The notes under the pieces are model-generated. The model ran no database searches. It saw only the letters and a program-made list of their open reading frames with translations, and was not told the DNA's origin. A stretch of DNA of 64,000 nt. Source: Tieghemiomyces parasiticus. Taxonomy: Eukaryota > Kickxellomycota > Dimargaritomycetes > Dimargaritales > Dimargaritaceae. The stretch is from contig JANBPT010000159.1 of the NCBI GenBank assembly GCA_027575765.1, positions 1 through 64,000 of the forward strand, written 5' to 3'. Position 1 is the stretch's first letter; each line of letters starts with the position of its first letter. The translations under genes were made by a program, and so were the position numbers. This document shows, piece by piece, positions 11,047-20,933 of the stretch.

Positions 11047-12190
11047 GGTCGGGGGCGGGGGGTTTCACGTGGAAGAAAGATTGTGCAAAGGAGAGTAAGT
11101 TAAAGCTCGCTATAAACTGCTCTAGATAGTGTGTACACAGGTACTAACTCGGTAGAGGGGCACAATCTGGCGAGCATCTTATGTGGTATTCGGGGTGATA
11201 CGGGGAGTAGGGGAGGGCATGGGATCGGCCCATTTATCACCATAGCGAGCTCTAACCAACGGAATTGGTGGGGTAATTCGGCCTAACCGCTTAGGGGATT
11301 CTGTCGGTGGCACAATATAGCCTTCGCCCCGTAGCCTGTCAACTTCCATTCCTGACTAGAAGCTATCGTAGTTAAACCCGACTGACTCGGGCCTGGCGTC
11401 CGGTCCACATTGCCCATCCCACGATGTGAATAGTCAAATATACAACCTTGGAATTACTGGGAAAGTCAGGCCACGGACCCCGGGTGATTTGCCTACGCTG
11501 AGAAGTACGTCAGCGGCATCTGGTTAGGGGTAGTTGTACGGCTCAGCCTTCTGGTGTTGGGCATCAAGTTTCATGCCGGCTTTACCTATTATATGTTTCC
11601 CATCACCTCGGCTAATATTTTGGTTTTGACTATAAGAAGGGCGGGGCATTTACTTCCTTCCCCCTACCAGAATGACTGCCATTGGGCTTTGCTGTGCCAA
11701 ATTACTTTATTGTCGGCCATTTAGCCGTTCTCTGCTGGCAGAATGGCACTTCCGACACTCCCCACCCCCGAGAAAAGTGTATAGTGGAAACGCGATCCAT
11801 ATCTTTTTCTTCGACTGACCTGCGAATAGGGAACAGCTTATGGATCCGATATATATTTTGTTCATAACTTAGCTGGTTCGATTGTTATAGCTTTACCAAC
11901 CATTACATTCGATACCTTCCCGTTTCTACATTATGATTACAGGCCGTTGGGTCCAGGTCACAACACTAGCTACCTTGCGGCTTCCCCATTTCGATGGCTT
12001 CGGCCGTTACGTTATCAGTCTCTCCGCACAGATCTGTGCCCTACATTGCTTCAACATAACCATACGGGCTTATATCCACAACAATCCGCGGTAGTCAGTA
12101 ATTCATCAGTCTGTTCGCCAAGTAAAAAAAATATATTCTAAAGGTAGCCATCACCCAACATCGGTGGCGTGATTAAAGGGTCTCAGTAGC
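11047..12190. other. Spacer between the two CRN-like paralogues
   Basis: No third copy could be read here. Short open frames at 11682-11867 and 11947-12141 lack motifs. It contains the copy A promoter and the 3' flank of copy B. Confidence 0.45.
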
Positions 12191-13927
12191 CTAATGAGGG
12201 GACCGACTGCTCCCGCCCTGACCACCCACAACCGTTGACGACGTCGAATGGGTCCCGTTAGGGATGAGCTTCCAAGGATTTTCGAGGCATACGTCCCGCC
12301 ATACAACGCTGAGGGGCTGTACCTCGTAAACCGCACCAATTCGGGTCAGCGGCTGCCTGTCCTGATCATCCTCGGGGACCAAGCGGAAAAAGGGTATAAT
12401 GAACTGGTCGGCGGGCCCTACGACGGCTGCACGGCGTCTCTGGACGGTGCACCGGTTGAGGTGTGTGAGTTCCCGGGCGGTGGCCTCGCCGGCCTGGGCG
12501 AATTTCTGATAGAGGGTTCGCGCCCGGGTACGGTAATTACTGTACAGCTCGACCAGCAGCGTGAGGAGTACGTAGTAAGAGTCACGCTTGACGATAGCAC
12601 AGGCACGCTTGATAAACTGGGACAGTTCCCCGGGATAACTCCCAGTGATATCGAGCAGTGTCTCATGCGGCTGACCGTCACTGCCGGGCCCATAGAGGTG
12701 CGGCCACGCGGTTGGGACCAGGTGATGGGCCAGGAACCGTCGGGTCTCGTCAGCCGTGAGTGGGTTGGTGAACCGGTAGTGAAGGACCTGCTGGTTGGGA
12801 TCCGAGTACCATGCCCGACGGTGGATACATTCCGCGGCAAAGCCCAATAGGGACAGCCCGCGGACCCGGCGGCACAGGCGGAGGAATTTGGCGACCGGGT
12901 CGGGTACGAATTCGGTGGTTAGAGGGTGGCGGATATTGTCAATGATAAGGTCAAAGGAGACGCGGTTCACCGTCAGGTAGTCTTCCACGGCGTAAACTAG
13001 GTCGGCGTAGCGACCAGCTATGTTCCGCTCGAAATGCCACTCGTCGCGGGCTCCTGGGTAGGCCCCCGGGAGGTCGGCAGCGGCGCCGAGCTCATTGTAG
13101 AGCCGGGACAGGTGGAAGAAAATGTCAGTCACGTCGCCGAATGTCACCAGGAGGTGCGAGATCAGACTGAAGTAGAGGGTTCGGCCCTCCGTCTGGGCGT
13201 GCAGGGCGGTTAGGCTGGGAAGGTACAGGACGCGGTGGGTGGGATCCTGACGCAGACGAGTCTGTACGGCGCCCAGGAAGTGGCTCAGGCCGTTACCGTA
13301 GGCGCCATGGAAGCAAAGCTGGAGAAACGGGGGAGTACTTGGGAGGTCCTCTTGCGCGTCTCCAGTGACGGCTTCCATTGCCTTGCCATTGACAGCAAGT
13401 GAGTCAGGGGCGGTCACACAATTGGTAGCCGTAGGAACCGGGCTGCGCAAAACCGAAGACCGATGATCCTTCAGCAAGCGGTCTAGTTGTTGCCACTCGC
13501 GGTGACGGTAGAAGGTGAGGAGTGCCTCGTCGCCACGCGGCCCAGCGGGGACCAGGATCACATCCTTGACCGCCTGGCCGATCGGGTAGAGCGGAATGGA
13601 TAGCCAGTCACTGCTGGTAGGCCAAACGAAGTTTGAACAAGCATGACGATAGGCCTGACCCTGGTTATACAGCGTCCTCAGACCTAGGGAGACGGAGCCG
13701 GAAGGTTTGTTAGAATAGTCGAAGATGGGCGGCCTTCCTGTGCCCTCTCCAGAGGTGGGCTGAAGGTTAATGAGGTTGGACTTACGGCTGCTGGTCAGGG
13801 CGTCGGTGGAATTGCGCAAGGCGTCGGTGGTCATATTCAAAATGTTGGCAACGGGAGAAATTGGTGGTCGGGGTGTCCAGGTAGAGTGAGGGTATTCCAG
13901 CTTCGTGGTTCTTATAGTCGGTTCCAT
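12191..13927 (-). CDS. CRN-like NTPase-fold protein with degenerate P-loop, copy B
   Basis: A single-exon 578-residue paralogue of the adjacent gene, same strand, true ATG at 13927. It has about 95 extra residues at the N-terminus, rich in Ser, Thr and Pro. Residues 207-218 are HGAYGNGLSHFL: the first glycine of a Walker A loop is kept (G208), but the lysine is replaced by L214. VLYLPSLTAL follows, and FDLIIDNI holds a Walker B-like D330. Shared blocks continue as LLGFAAECIHRRAWYS, HYRFTNPLTADETRRFL and DITGSYPGELSQFIKRA, the last like the C-terminal helical part of STAND/CRN NTPases. No signal peptide. The tandem position with copy A indicates local duplication, but divergence is large, so the duplication is old and both frames have been kept open by selection. 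Function unknown. Confidence 0.82.
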   Translation of the reverse strand: MEPTIRTTKLEYPHSTWTPRPPISPVANILNMTTDALRNSTDALTSSRKSNLINLQPTSGEGTGRPPIFDYSNKPSGSVSLGLRTLYNQGQAYRHACSNFVWPTSSDWLSIPLYPIGQAVKDVILVPAGPRGDEALLTFYRHREWQQLDRLLKDHRSSVLRSPVPTATNCVTAPDSLAVNGKAMEAVTGDAQEDLPSTPPFLQLCFHGAYGNGLSHFLGAVQTRLRQDPTHRVLYLPSLTALHAQTEGRTLYFSLISHLLVTFGDVTDIFFHLSRLYNELGAAADLPGAYPGARDEWHFERNIAGRYADLVYAVEDYLTVNRVSFDLIIDNIRHPLTTEFVPDPVAKFLRLCRRVRGLSLLGFAAECIHRRAWYSDPNQQVLHYRFTNPLTADETRRFLAHHLVPTAWPHLYGPGSDGQPHETLLDITGSYPGELSQFIKRACAIVKRDSYYVLLTLLVELYSNYRTRARTLYQKFAQAGEATARELTHLNRCTVQRRRAAVVGPADQFIIPFFRLVPEDDQDRQPLTRIGAVYEVQPLSVVWRDVCLENPWKLIPNGTHSTSSTVVGGQGGSSRSPH

Positions 13928-16413
13928 CCGCGATGGTAGCCGTTCATCGGCAAGCCGATGGCCGGTTCCCTAGTACACTTGTTTAGCACTGCCTGTGATG
14001 GGCAAGTCCTGATATCACTCTTAGTCACAGATTAGCAAGGGGCGGGGTCAGCCCTAGTGACGTATGGGCAGTTTGACTTTGGTTTATTGCTTTGACAAGT
14101 GAAGAAATATATATAAATGTCGCCGAAACCAGGTACCAAGGCGTCCTGGCCTTGCGGCCGCAGGCATCGAGGGATGTTACCACCCCTTCCCGCCCGAGAT
14201 TCGACCACGGTGTTTTACGTCCGGCTATATCCGCATGAAACGGAGGGTTGGTCTGGTGCAAAGTTATAGGACAGTGTCTGCAACTGAAGGCGGAACGCGA
14301 CTCTCCCTTAGGCTTTGACGGGCCTCAGGGCGTCAGCGTCCCTTGACAGACTTGCTATTTCGAACCGCACGTGATTATGGTGAGCACAGTGGGGGCGGTA
14401 GCAGGAGCTTCTTGAGGGAGATGCCGAATGAGCGATAAAGCAACGAGGGATTGTGGGAAATATGTCCAACCCCAACTACTTATCCCTCCTGCGATCCGAT
14501 AAATTTGAAGTCCCGTGACAATTAACCTGTTCGCGCGTCTACAGGGCGCCGGGGAGGGCGAGCCTGGCCACAGTAAAGTTTCGCCATCCCTACTGCACCC
14601 ACCGTTGTGCACAGTACAGTCGCTGCATTACGATTCCTTTAGTTTCGAATGAGAGTGTTGCCTACACCAGCCACCGTGGCGTCCCGGCCTTGCAGCAGCC
14701 GAAATTCAGGAGCAGTAGTAGCTCCAGCCTTCCACCTATGGCCACGGTATTGGGGATTTGGCGTGGCCCAGCTGAGCCTATAGTTTGGTGCTTATTTATA
14801 GCCAGGTTAGCACTGATTTACAGGACGAGGGTTTCCCTTAGCTTTGGATGAGCTATGAGGTACCAGTGTCCTTGGGCTGACCTGCTGAGTTGAAGCACAT
14901 ACTGAACTCGTCGTGGGTGCGAGACCATGGGTTTTGAAATGGGAGACATCACCCAGCTGACTAAACCTAGGATATTGTGGGAAGTGATCCTGATGGTGGT
15001 AGTGGGCTATTGAGGGCGTCAGAAAATTTTACGGGATCTCGTGACCGTAGTCCTCGTCTACTGGTGAAATGGAGAAGGGCGCTGTTTACGGATATTAATC
15101 CTCATTGACGCCACCATCAGGACAACCTGTGCATTCCTTTCCTTTCCTCTGTTAGGTTGTCCTTTGTCCATTGTATACTTTCTCCCCCCTAACCTACCCG
15201 CTTGTCGGTGAAGCGGATTAAGGTAAGCACCCGTTCCTTGCGTCCCCCCCCCTGCCAAACCGTTGGCATATTATCAGAACACTCCCTCTTGTGGGCCACC
15301 TGGACGTGATTAGAAACCTTTGTCTGTCAATCCACTGAAGGCGACACATATACCGGACGTCGGCCGTTGAAGAGAAACCAATAATTTAGTTTATGATCCG
15401 GATGTGGTCAACTGAGGAGAATCCACCGTTGTAACTGAATCCGTGGAGAAACGACCGGAGACGAATCTAACGCTTGTGCGTTCCCCCTTCCGCGCATTTC
15501 ATTTTTTCTTAACCACAGACTCTGGGCGCATGTCATTCCATGAGGTCCCACTGTTTTGGACGCTATAGTCGAGATTTGTACAATAAAACCTCCTGAAAGT
15601 TGGATACCTTTACAAGACTGGGCGGATTTGCCCTCACCCCAGCATATGAACATTCGTTGTGACTCAATGACGAGGTCCCAAACGAGGGAGGAATTGTACA
15701 ACACTAGGCACCCCCCTTCGTCGCAGGTGTAGCCCTACGGGCCTGGCGGTGGTACGATTTAGACCACGTGATATATAGTCTGGGTTGAGAATATCCCCCC
15801 GCCATGGGTTCTGGCTTTTAGGGTGGCCGAAGCCCATCGTTGCAAAAGGACGGGCTGGGGGGGGGACTCATGTGGATAGATTAGGGTGAGGCGGCGCCAT
15901 ACAATTAGGGGGGAGGGGATGAGCAGCTATGCGAAGACGCCCTGCCTGGCAAAGGGTGGGAAGGCCCCCCCCCACTTGTCGCCCCAACCTCTGCCCCGAC
16001 AGGGCACTCTCGGAGACCCCCCCTCCACCCACCTCCAAGATCCGTGGCACATTCTACCCATCACGACGCCGCTGAATTCCTTCCCAACCCCTACGCCTAG
16101 CTTGGCTACCACTCGCTAAAGGAATCCCCTTTCGAAACACCCCCCTTGGACCTTTAGGTTTCTCTTATCTCATATTTTAGCCCATCACTTTTTGTAAGTG
16201 CGCTAAAGCTCGCCGTCGAATGACCCTTCATAGTGGCCACTCACTTCCGTTCTGGCCGATCCTGAATGCTACTACGCACCCCGGACCTGTGCTATGCGAC
16301 CCGAACCTAGTCCGTTACGCTTCCTTTCCAAACTTCCCTAGGACCCTTAACTAACGCTAATCTCTTTCGATGGCCATCCCCTTCTCCCGTTGAAATACCT
16401 TTCACTAGCCATC
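13928..16413. other. Gene-poor stretch of about 2.5 kb
   Basis: A TATA-like AT run at about 14104-14116 (read on the minus strand) could serve copy B. Open frames at 14025-14261, 14355-14612, 15058-15258 and 15408-15704 have no recognisable content. The last 300 bases are pyrimidine-rich, as expected for the ATP7 promoter. Confidence 0.45.
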
Positions 16414-16938
16414 ATGTCCGCCCTTCGCAATACCGCGACCAAGATCAACTGGGCCAAGCTCAACACGGCCCTGCAGCTGAAGCAGGAGACGTCGGCAGGT
16501 CTGTTGGCCTTCCGCAAGCGTTACGACGAGACGCAGCGTCAGCTGAACGTGCTCAAGGAGCAAAAGACCGAGGTTGACTTTGCCGCCTACCGCTCTGTCC
16601 TCAAGAACAAGGCTGTGGTTGACAAGCTGCAGGCCGCCCTGGCCGCTCAGAAGCTCGTGGCCTACGACCTGAAGGGCCAGACCAAGGTGATCGAGGCGTT
16701 CGAGGCCAAGGCCGTCCAGAAGGCCCAGGCCACCGCCAGCCAGGTCGAGGCTAACCTCACCGACCTGCGTGACGCCCTCAAGAACATCGACAGCGCCCGC
16801 CCCGTCGAGCAGCTCACCGTCGACGATCTCCCCAAGATCTTCCCCGAGTTCGAGAAGGAGGTCGAGGAGGCCCTCAAGAAGGGCGAGTGGGCCACTCCCG
16901 GCTACGACGAGAAGTTCGGTAGTCTGTCGCTTCTGTAG
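16414..16938 (+). CDS. ATP7: Mitochondrial F1Fo-ATP synthase subunit d
   Basis: Subunit d belongs to the peripheral stalk that holds the F1 head against rotation in the inner mitochondrial membrane. The protein has 174 residues, the same as yeast Atp7. It begins MSALRNTATKINWAKLNTAL, and the block TKINW followed by a long helical region (LLAFRKRYDETQRQL, VDFAAYRSVLKN) is typical. The C-terminal part has LPKIFPEFEKEVEEALKKGEW and PGYDEKFG, also family hallmarks. The frame opens at TTG 16390, but ATG 16414 aligns with the family start. Unlike its neighbours it uses strongly biased codons (AAG, CTC/CTG, GCC), as expected for a highly expressed gene. Single exon. AATAAA lies about 170 bases downstream. 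Confidence 0.95.
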   Translation: MSALRNTATKINWAKLNTALQLKQETSAGLLAFRKRYDETQRQLNVLKEQKTEVDFAAYRSVLKNKAVVDKLQAALAAQKLVAYDLKGQTKVIEAFEAKAVQKAQATASQVEANLTDLRDALKNIDSARPVEQLTVDDLPKIFPEFEKEVEEALKKGEWATPGYDEKFGSLSLL

Positions 16939-18506
16939 GCCCGTAAGAGGGCTTGACATCCTATGCCGGGATCTCTCGCTGCGGTACAATCCGTCGGTCG
17001 GTGGTTTGAGCGGCAGCACCTAGCGTTCTTATTGGCTGCGGGGTACGCATTGCCATATAACGACACCCGTTTATGCAGCCATGGCGCTTGGATGAAAACG
17101 ATAGAATAAACCGCCATTTTAGGCCGTTAAGATGTAGGCAAGATGAGAATGAGCGCGGCTATCACCGAATGGCAGTGAACTCGGATCTTTGGAGAGGCAG
17201 CAGTGCAATGTGGCAGGTTAGCCCCATTTTAGGACGGACACGGATGTACCACAGCGGCCTATAGGACCGCGGTTAGGACTCCGCCAGTGCCACTCGCGTT
17301 AACTTTACCCGGGGAACCATGAGACAGCGGCCCAGTGGCACCTCTGTGAAATGAAACCACAAGGTCGTTTACGTTAACGAGTAACCTACCAGTATTTAAT
17401 CAGGCCGCAACCAGCAGCAGTGTTCACTTTAGCCACCTAATCCAAAGAATCCTAAATTTATCTTATGGTACCGTGAAGCACATATACTGCTTCGCCTTAA
17501 CCCTCTAACGTTTCATACTTGTCTCCAATATCAAAGGATTGTCAGAATAAGTAGCGCAGCTTAAAAGCAGCTCAACACGGCAAGAAGGTTATCCGACTTG
17601 AATCCACAGGCGAATGCCCCAGTCGGCCTCGCCGTGATTGTAGTACTTCACGAGGGGGGTAGATCTAGCCTATATAGGATGCACTTCGCTATCACCCTGG
17701 TACCAACGTATGTATTTGATGGTATCGACCTTCGTGATCCAGGGTCCTTTCAGGCAGTAATGGTGTCTGACGTACCGGTGCTGGGCTGGTTCTTTTGGTG
17801 CACGGTACTTAGGCTAATCGGACGGCGTCTTCGGTTTGGAGGGGGAGTACTCCGCCTTGGTTGCCTCAACAACAATCAAACGTTTAGAGCCGGTCGGCCC
17901 CGTAAACCGCCCTTTCCCTGCCAGCTTCTCTGCTTTGTTTTTATTTGGGACTCTACTGTCATCACCTCTTACCCCGCGTTTGCACCCGCCCTCCCTGCTA
18001 TAAGCGGATGTTTATTTCTCTTTTGGCCATATCCGGCCGGCCAGCTTGCCGACCATTCCTCATGATAAACCAAGTATGGTGGGCGCAAACAAGGGTTAGC
18101 TGTAACTAGTAACCGTGTGTGGGTTGGTTATGGTAATTTTATCGATACCGACGGTCGGGTGCCTTATACATGACGTGAAGACTTGTGGTTGAACTCGGGA
18201 GACCTTTCCGGTTCGGCATCTTGCAAGTAGAGAAAAAAAGTGGTTGGTAAGCATTAAAAGTAAGGTTGCTTGGTGCTGTTCATCACACTTGGCGTTGGGT
18301 CAGAAAGTGTGGTGAATCCATCGGGTGGTTTAGGCCGGGGTTGTCATTGTTTAGATGTGACTTCCAAGCACCGCAATGTAAGGGACGTCCGGATAAGGAT
18401 AGGGTTTAGGGGAGTTGGCGTACTGCAGCTGTCGCCAGACATGGTTTAACAGCGCTACAGGTGCGCCAAAGGGAGTGATTTACGGCGGCTGGTTTGGGTG
18501 GCCACA
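16939..18506. other. Intergenic stretch
   Basis: It carries the ATP7 poly(A) candidate. A 155-codon open frame at 17598-18065 starts at TTG and has hydrophobic, low-complexity content with no family features, so it is not called as a gene. Confidence 0.45.
17105..17110 (+). promoter_or_regulatory. Poly(A) signal candidate of ATP7
   Basis: AATAAA 167 bases past the ATP7 stop codon. Confidence 0.4.
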
Positions 18507-19772
18507 TCACTGCCCAATAAAATTGTTGTGCAGGAAAGAACGGTTAATGGCCTGGATAAAGTTCGTCCCATGGATTGCCAAACGTAGAGTCGACTTGAGG
18601 TCGGGCCAGTTGGTTGGAGTTTCGTTGGGGTACTGAAGCGACAGAGACAGCAGCGGGGTAAGGTACTGCGGTGCAGCTTGGCACATGGTACAATCGCTCC
18701 AATTGTAGTGGGCTGCCACCTGCTCATATCGGCCGAACCAGAGTTCTAGCGACGACATATCATCGGACTCGAGCACGGGGAATATGGGGATGAATTGAGG
18801 ATATGCGCAGTAGGTGGATGGTAAAACGTAGGTTAGCTGTGATTGCCCCTCCGCAGGCGCCAGGGTAGTATACGCAGCAATTGCCGTGCCGGTGGCTTCG
18901 GCGGGGTCAGGGTTATTTGCATTCCCACCTCTTGTTGCAGAGACCCATTCACCATTGCCCTGGCTCGTCTCGGTGGCTTCGGCGGGGTCAGGGTTATTTG
19001 CATTCCCACCTCTTGTTGCAGAGACCCACTCGCCATTGCCCTGGCTCGTCTCGGTGGCTTCGGCGGGGTCAGGGTTATTTGCATTCCCACCTCTTGTTGC
19101 AGAGACCCACTCGCCATTGCCCTGGCTCGTCTCGGTGGCTCCGGCGGGGACAGAATTGCCGGTGTTCTCACCAACCGTTTCAGAGACCGATTTCTCGTCA
19201 CCCTGGGTTGTCCCGGCGACGTCGGCGGGGTCGGGATTGCCTGCGTTCCCATTGTCGGTTGCAGAGACCGACTCCTCATCACCCTGGCTCGTCTCGGGGG
19301 CTCCGGCGGGGTCAGGGTTATTTGCATTCCCATCACCTGTTGCAGAGACCGACTCCTCATTGCCCTGGCCCGTCCTGGCGATGTCGGTGGCATTATTCAT
19401 ACCTTGGATGGAAGGGGTAGTAACTAGTTCCTCGGCAACAGCGTTAGTGGTTAGTCCCGGCGACTGTACAGAATCCCACTCACTGATAGACAGGTTATCA
19501 AACAGGCGTCCACTGGTGTCCCCAGTATATTGGATTGCGGCCAAGTTTAGCTCTATGTCCTGGGACCTTTCCTGGTCATCATTGTCGAGTCGCGTGGTAG
19601 CACGGCGGATCGCGGCGGAGCCATATAACGCGGCGGCTCGGCCACGAATCCGGTTGAGGTGGCTAAAGGCTCGTTTCTTCCACTTGGCCTCACTGCTGAC
19701 GGCTCTAACGTACGCATCAATGTCTCTCAGCTGGCTCGTAATAAACCGGCGGTGATAGTCTCGGGGGGCCAT
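18507..19772 (-). CDS. Gag-like protein with six 27-residue repeats
   Basis: A 421-residue single-exon protein with an excellent start context (CCACCATGG at 19772). Residues 1-60 are basic and helical (SEAKWKKRAFSHLNRIRGR). Residues about 132-294 consist of six 27-residue repeats of the type SQGNGEWVSATRGGNANNP; three of them are almost identical in DNA. Residues about 310-421 read like the N-terminal capsid domain of Ty3-type Gag: FIPIFPVLESDDMSSLELWF, YEQVAAHYNW, QAAPQYLTPLLSLSL, TNWPDLKSTLRLAI. No zinc knuckle, protease or reverse transcriptase frame follows. It could be a truncated retroelement gag or a host gene built from one. The strong start context and the long open frame favour a functional gene. 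No signal peptide or membrane segment. Confidence 0.65.
   Translation of the reverse strand: MAPRDYHRRFITSQLRDIDAYVRAVSSEAKWKKRAFSHLNRIRGRAAALYGSAAIRRATTRLDNDDQERSQDIELNLAAIQYTGDTSGRLFDNLSISEWDSVQSPGLTTNAVAEELVTTPSIQGMNNATDIARTGQGNEESVSATGDGNANNPDPAGAPETSQGDEESVSATDNGNAGNPDPADVAGTTQGDEKSVSETVGENTGNSVPAGATETSQGNGEWVSATRGGNANNPDPAEATETSQGNGEWVSATRGGNANNPDPAEATETSQGNGEWVSATRGGNANNPDPAEATGTAIAAYTTLAPAEGQSQLTYVLPSTYCAYPQFIPIFPVLESDDMSSLELWFGRYEQVAAHYNWSDCTMCQAAPQYLTPLLSLSLQYPNETPTNWPDLKSTLRLAIHGTNFIQAINRSFLHNNFIGQ
18890..19377 (-). repeat. 81-bp tandem repeat, six units, inside the Gag-like gene
   Basis: GGTGGCTTCGGCGGGG recurs at 18891, 18972 and 19053, and a near copy (GGTGGCTCCGGCGGGG) at 19134, each exactly 81 bases apart. 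The three units between these points differ at only a few positions. Three further units up to about 19377 are more diverged but keep the 81-base period. The period is a multiple of three, so copy-number change keeps the frame. Confidence 0.92.
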
Positions 19773-20933
19773 GGTGGTGGTGGTGATTGCGGTAATCAGC
19801 TAGCGGGTTGCCTGAGGATATGTAAAAAAAAACGTAACCGGTAGCAGTATCCGACAGGAAAGAGTGACATACCAAGTTGAAATTGATTTCGATGGCGGGC
19901 GGCGACCCCTCATTAAATAGCAAGGAGGGCCGTGAACTACCGACGGCTGGCACAGGTGCGTCACAGTCACCCGTACGAGCTTACACGAGCAAGTTCAGTA
20001 CAAGGAAAGGGGACGTCGGTCGTTGGGTAAAGCATGATGCTGCCAGCCTCTAGGACAGAGAACTCTCGAGCGTAGCTTCGTATGGCCTGTCAGATAATAC
20101 ACTTCCCAACAACGTCAGTATAGCAAACTGGGCAAACGGTCTGTTGAACGGAGACTCCACTGCGTAGAAATATGCTTCGCGGGGGATGCAGGGTGCGTGG
20201 CAGAAATCGAGGAGTGACTGGGACCTGTCGAGGGGCAGGTGCGCTTAGGGGGTTGGAGTCTAATATTGCCGAGTTGAGCGGTACCGACTAAGCAAATTCC
20301 GAAGCGCGTCGAAAGCTGCAAAGGGTTGGGTAATGGCGTAGAAGCGCATATCTGGACTACTGTGGCGGAGGGGAAGGGATAGCCTCACTACCAACCCCAA
20401 CCCACCCCCTAGCCTGAGCCAACCGGGTCAGAGGACATCTAAGAGCATGGGAGTATGGCGGGCTCGACTCCGCGACCAACCCGACTGCCTCGCTCCCTCT
20501 CTTTCCCCCTCATTCCCCTTTCCTCCTCCTCCTCATCTATCAGTTTAAGCTAGGCTGAGACAGAGCTCATTTTTAAATCCTAATAATACGCAGTCTCCAA
20601 TTGAAGATATTCAATCGTTTACAAGGCTTTACCATGTGGACCCATCCGTTCGCCTACTACAGTGTTCGCATGCATCATATTAGGCGCTTGGCGCATGACA
20701 CTCACAGCCGCTAGCCATAGGGAAGAGCGGGAAGGGTTAGATCGCTGTGAGAGGGGTGAGGCGCTTTACTCATTAAAACATTGTACCTATCGGACTGGGA
20801 ATACTCTCCTATTTCAGTCAGGATATAACGGTAATCCAAAAGCGAAGGTAGTACATAGCCCCGGTCTAATGGGCGCCGGAGAACATGTGGTTCGATAAAC
20901 TCCTCTTTTTAGCTGGCCAACTCTAGCACGGGC
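19773..20933. other. Intergenic stretch
   Basis: It contains the promoter of the Gag-like gene and the 3' flank of the MFS gene. Open frames at 20115-20321 and 20662-20898 show nothing recognisable. Confidence 0.45.

Noticed and set aside
17598..18065. 155-codon frame with hydrophobic segments
   Set aside because: It starts at TTG, has no ATG near the start, no family features and no coding-like codon bias.
18843..19755. Long plus-strand and alternate minus-strand frames across the repeat region
   Set aside because: They are shadows of the 81-bp tandem repeat, which stays open in several frames because its length is a multiple of three.
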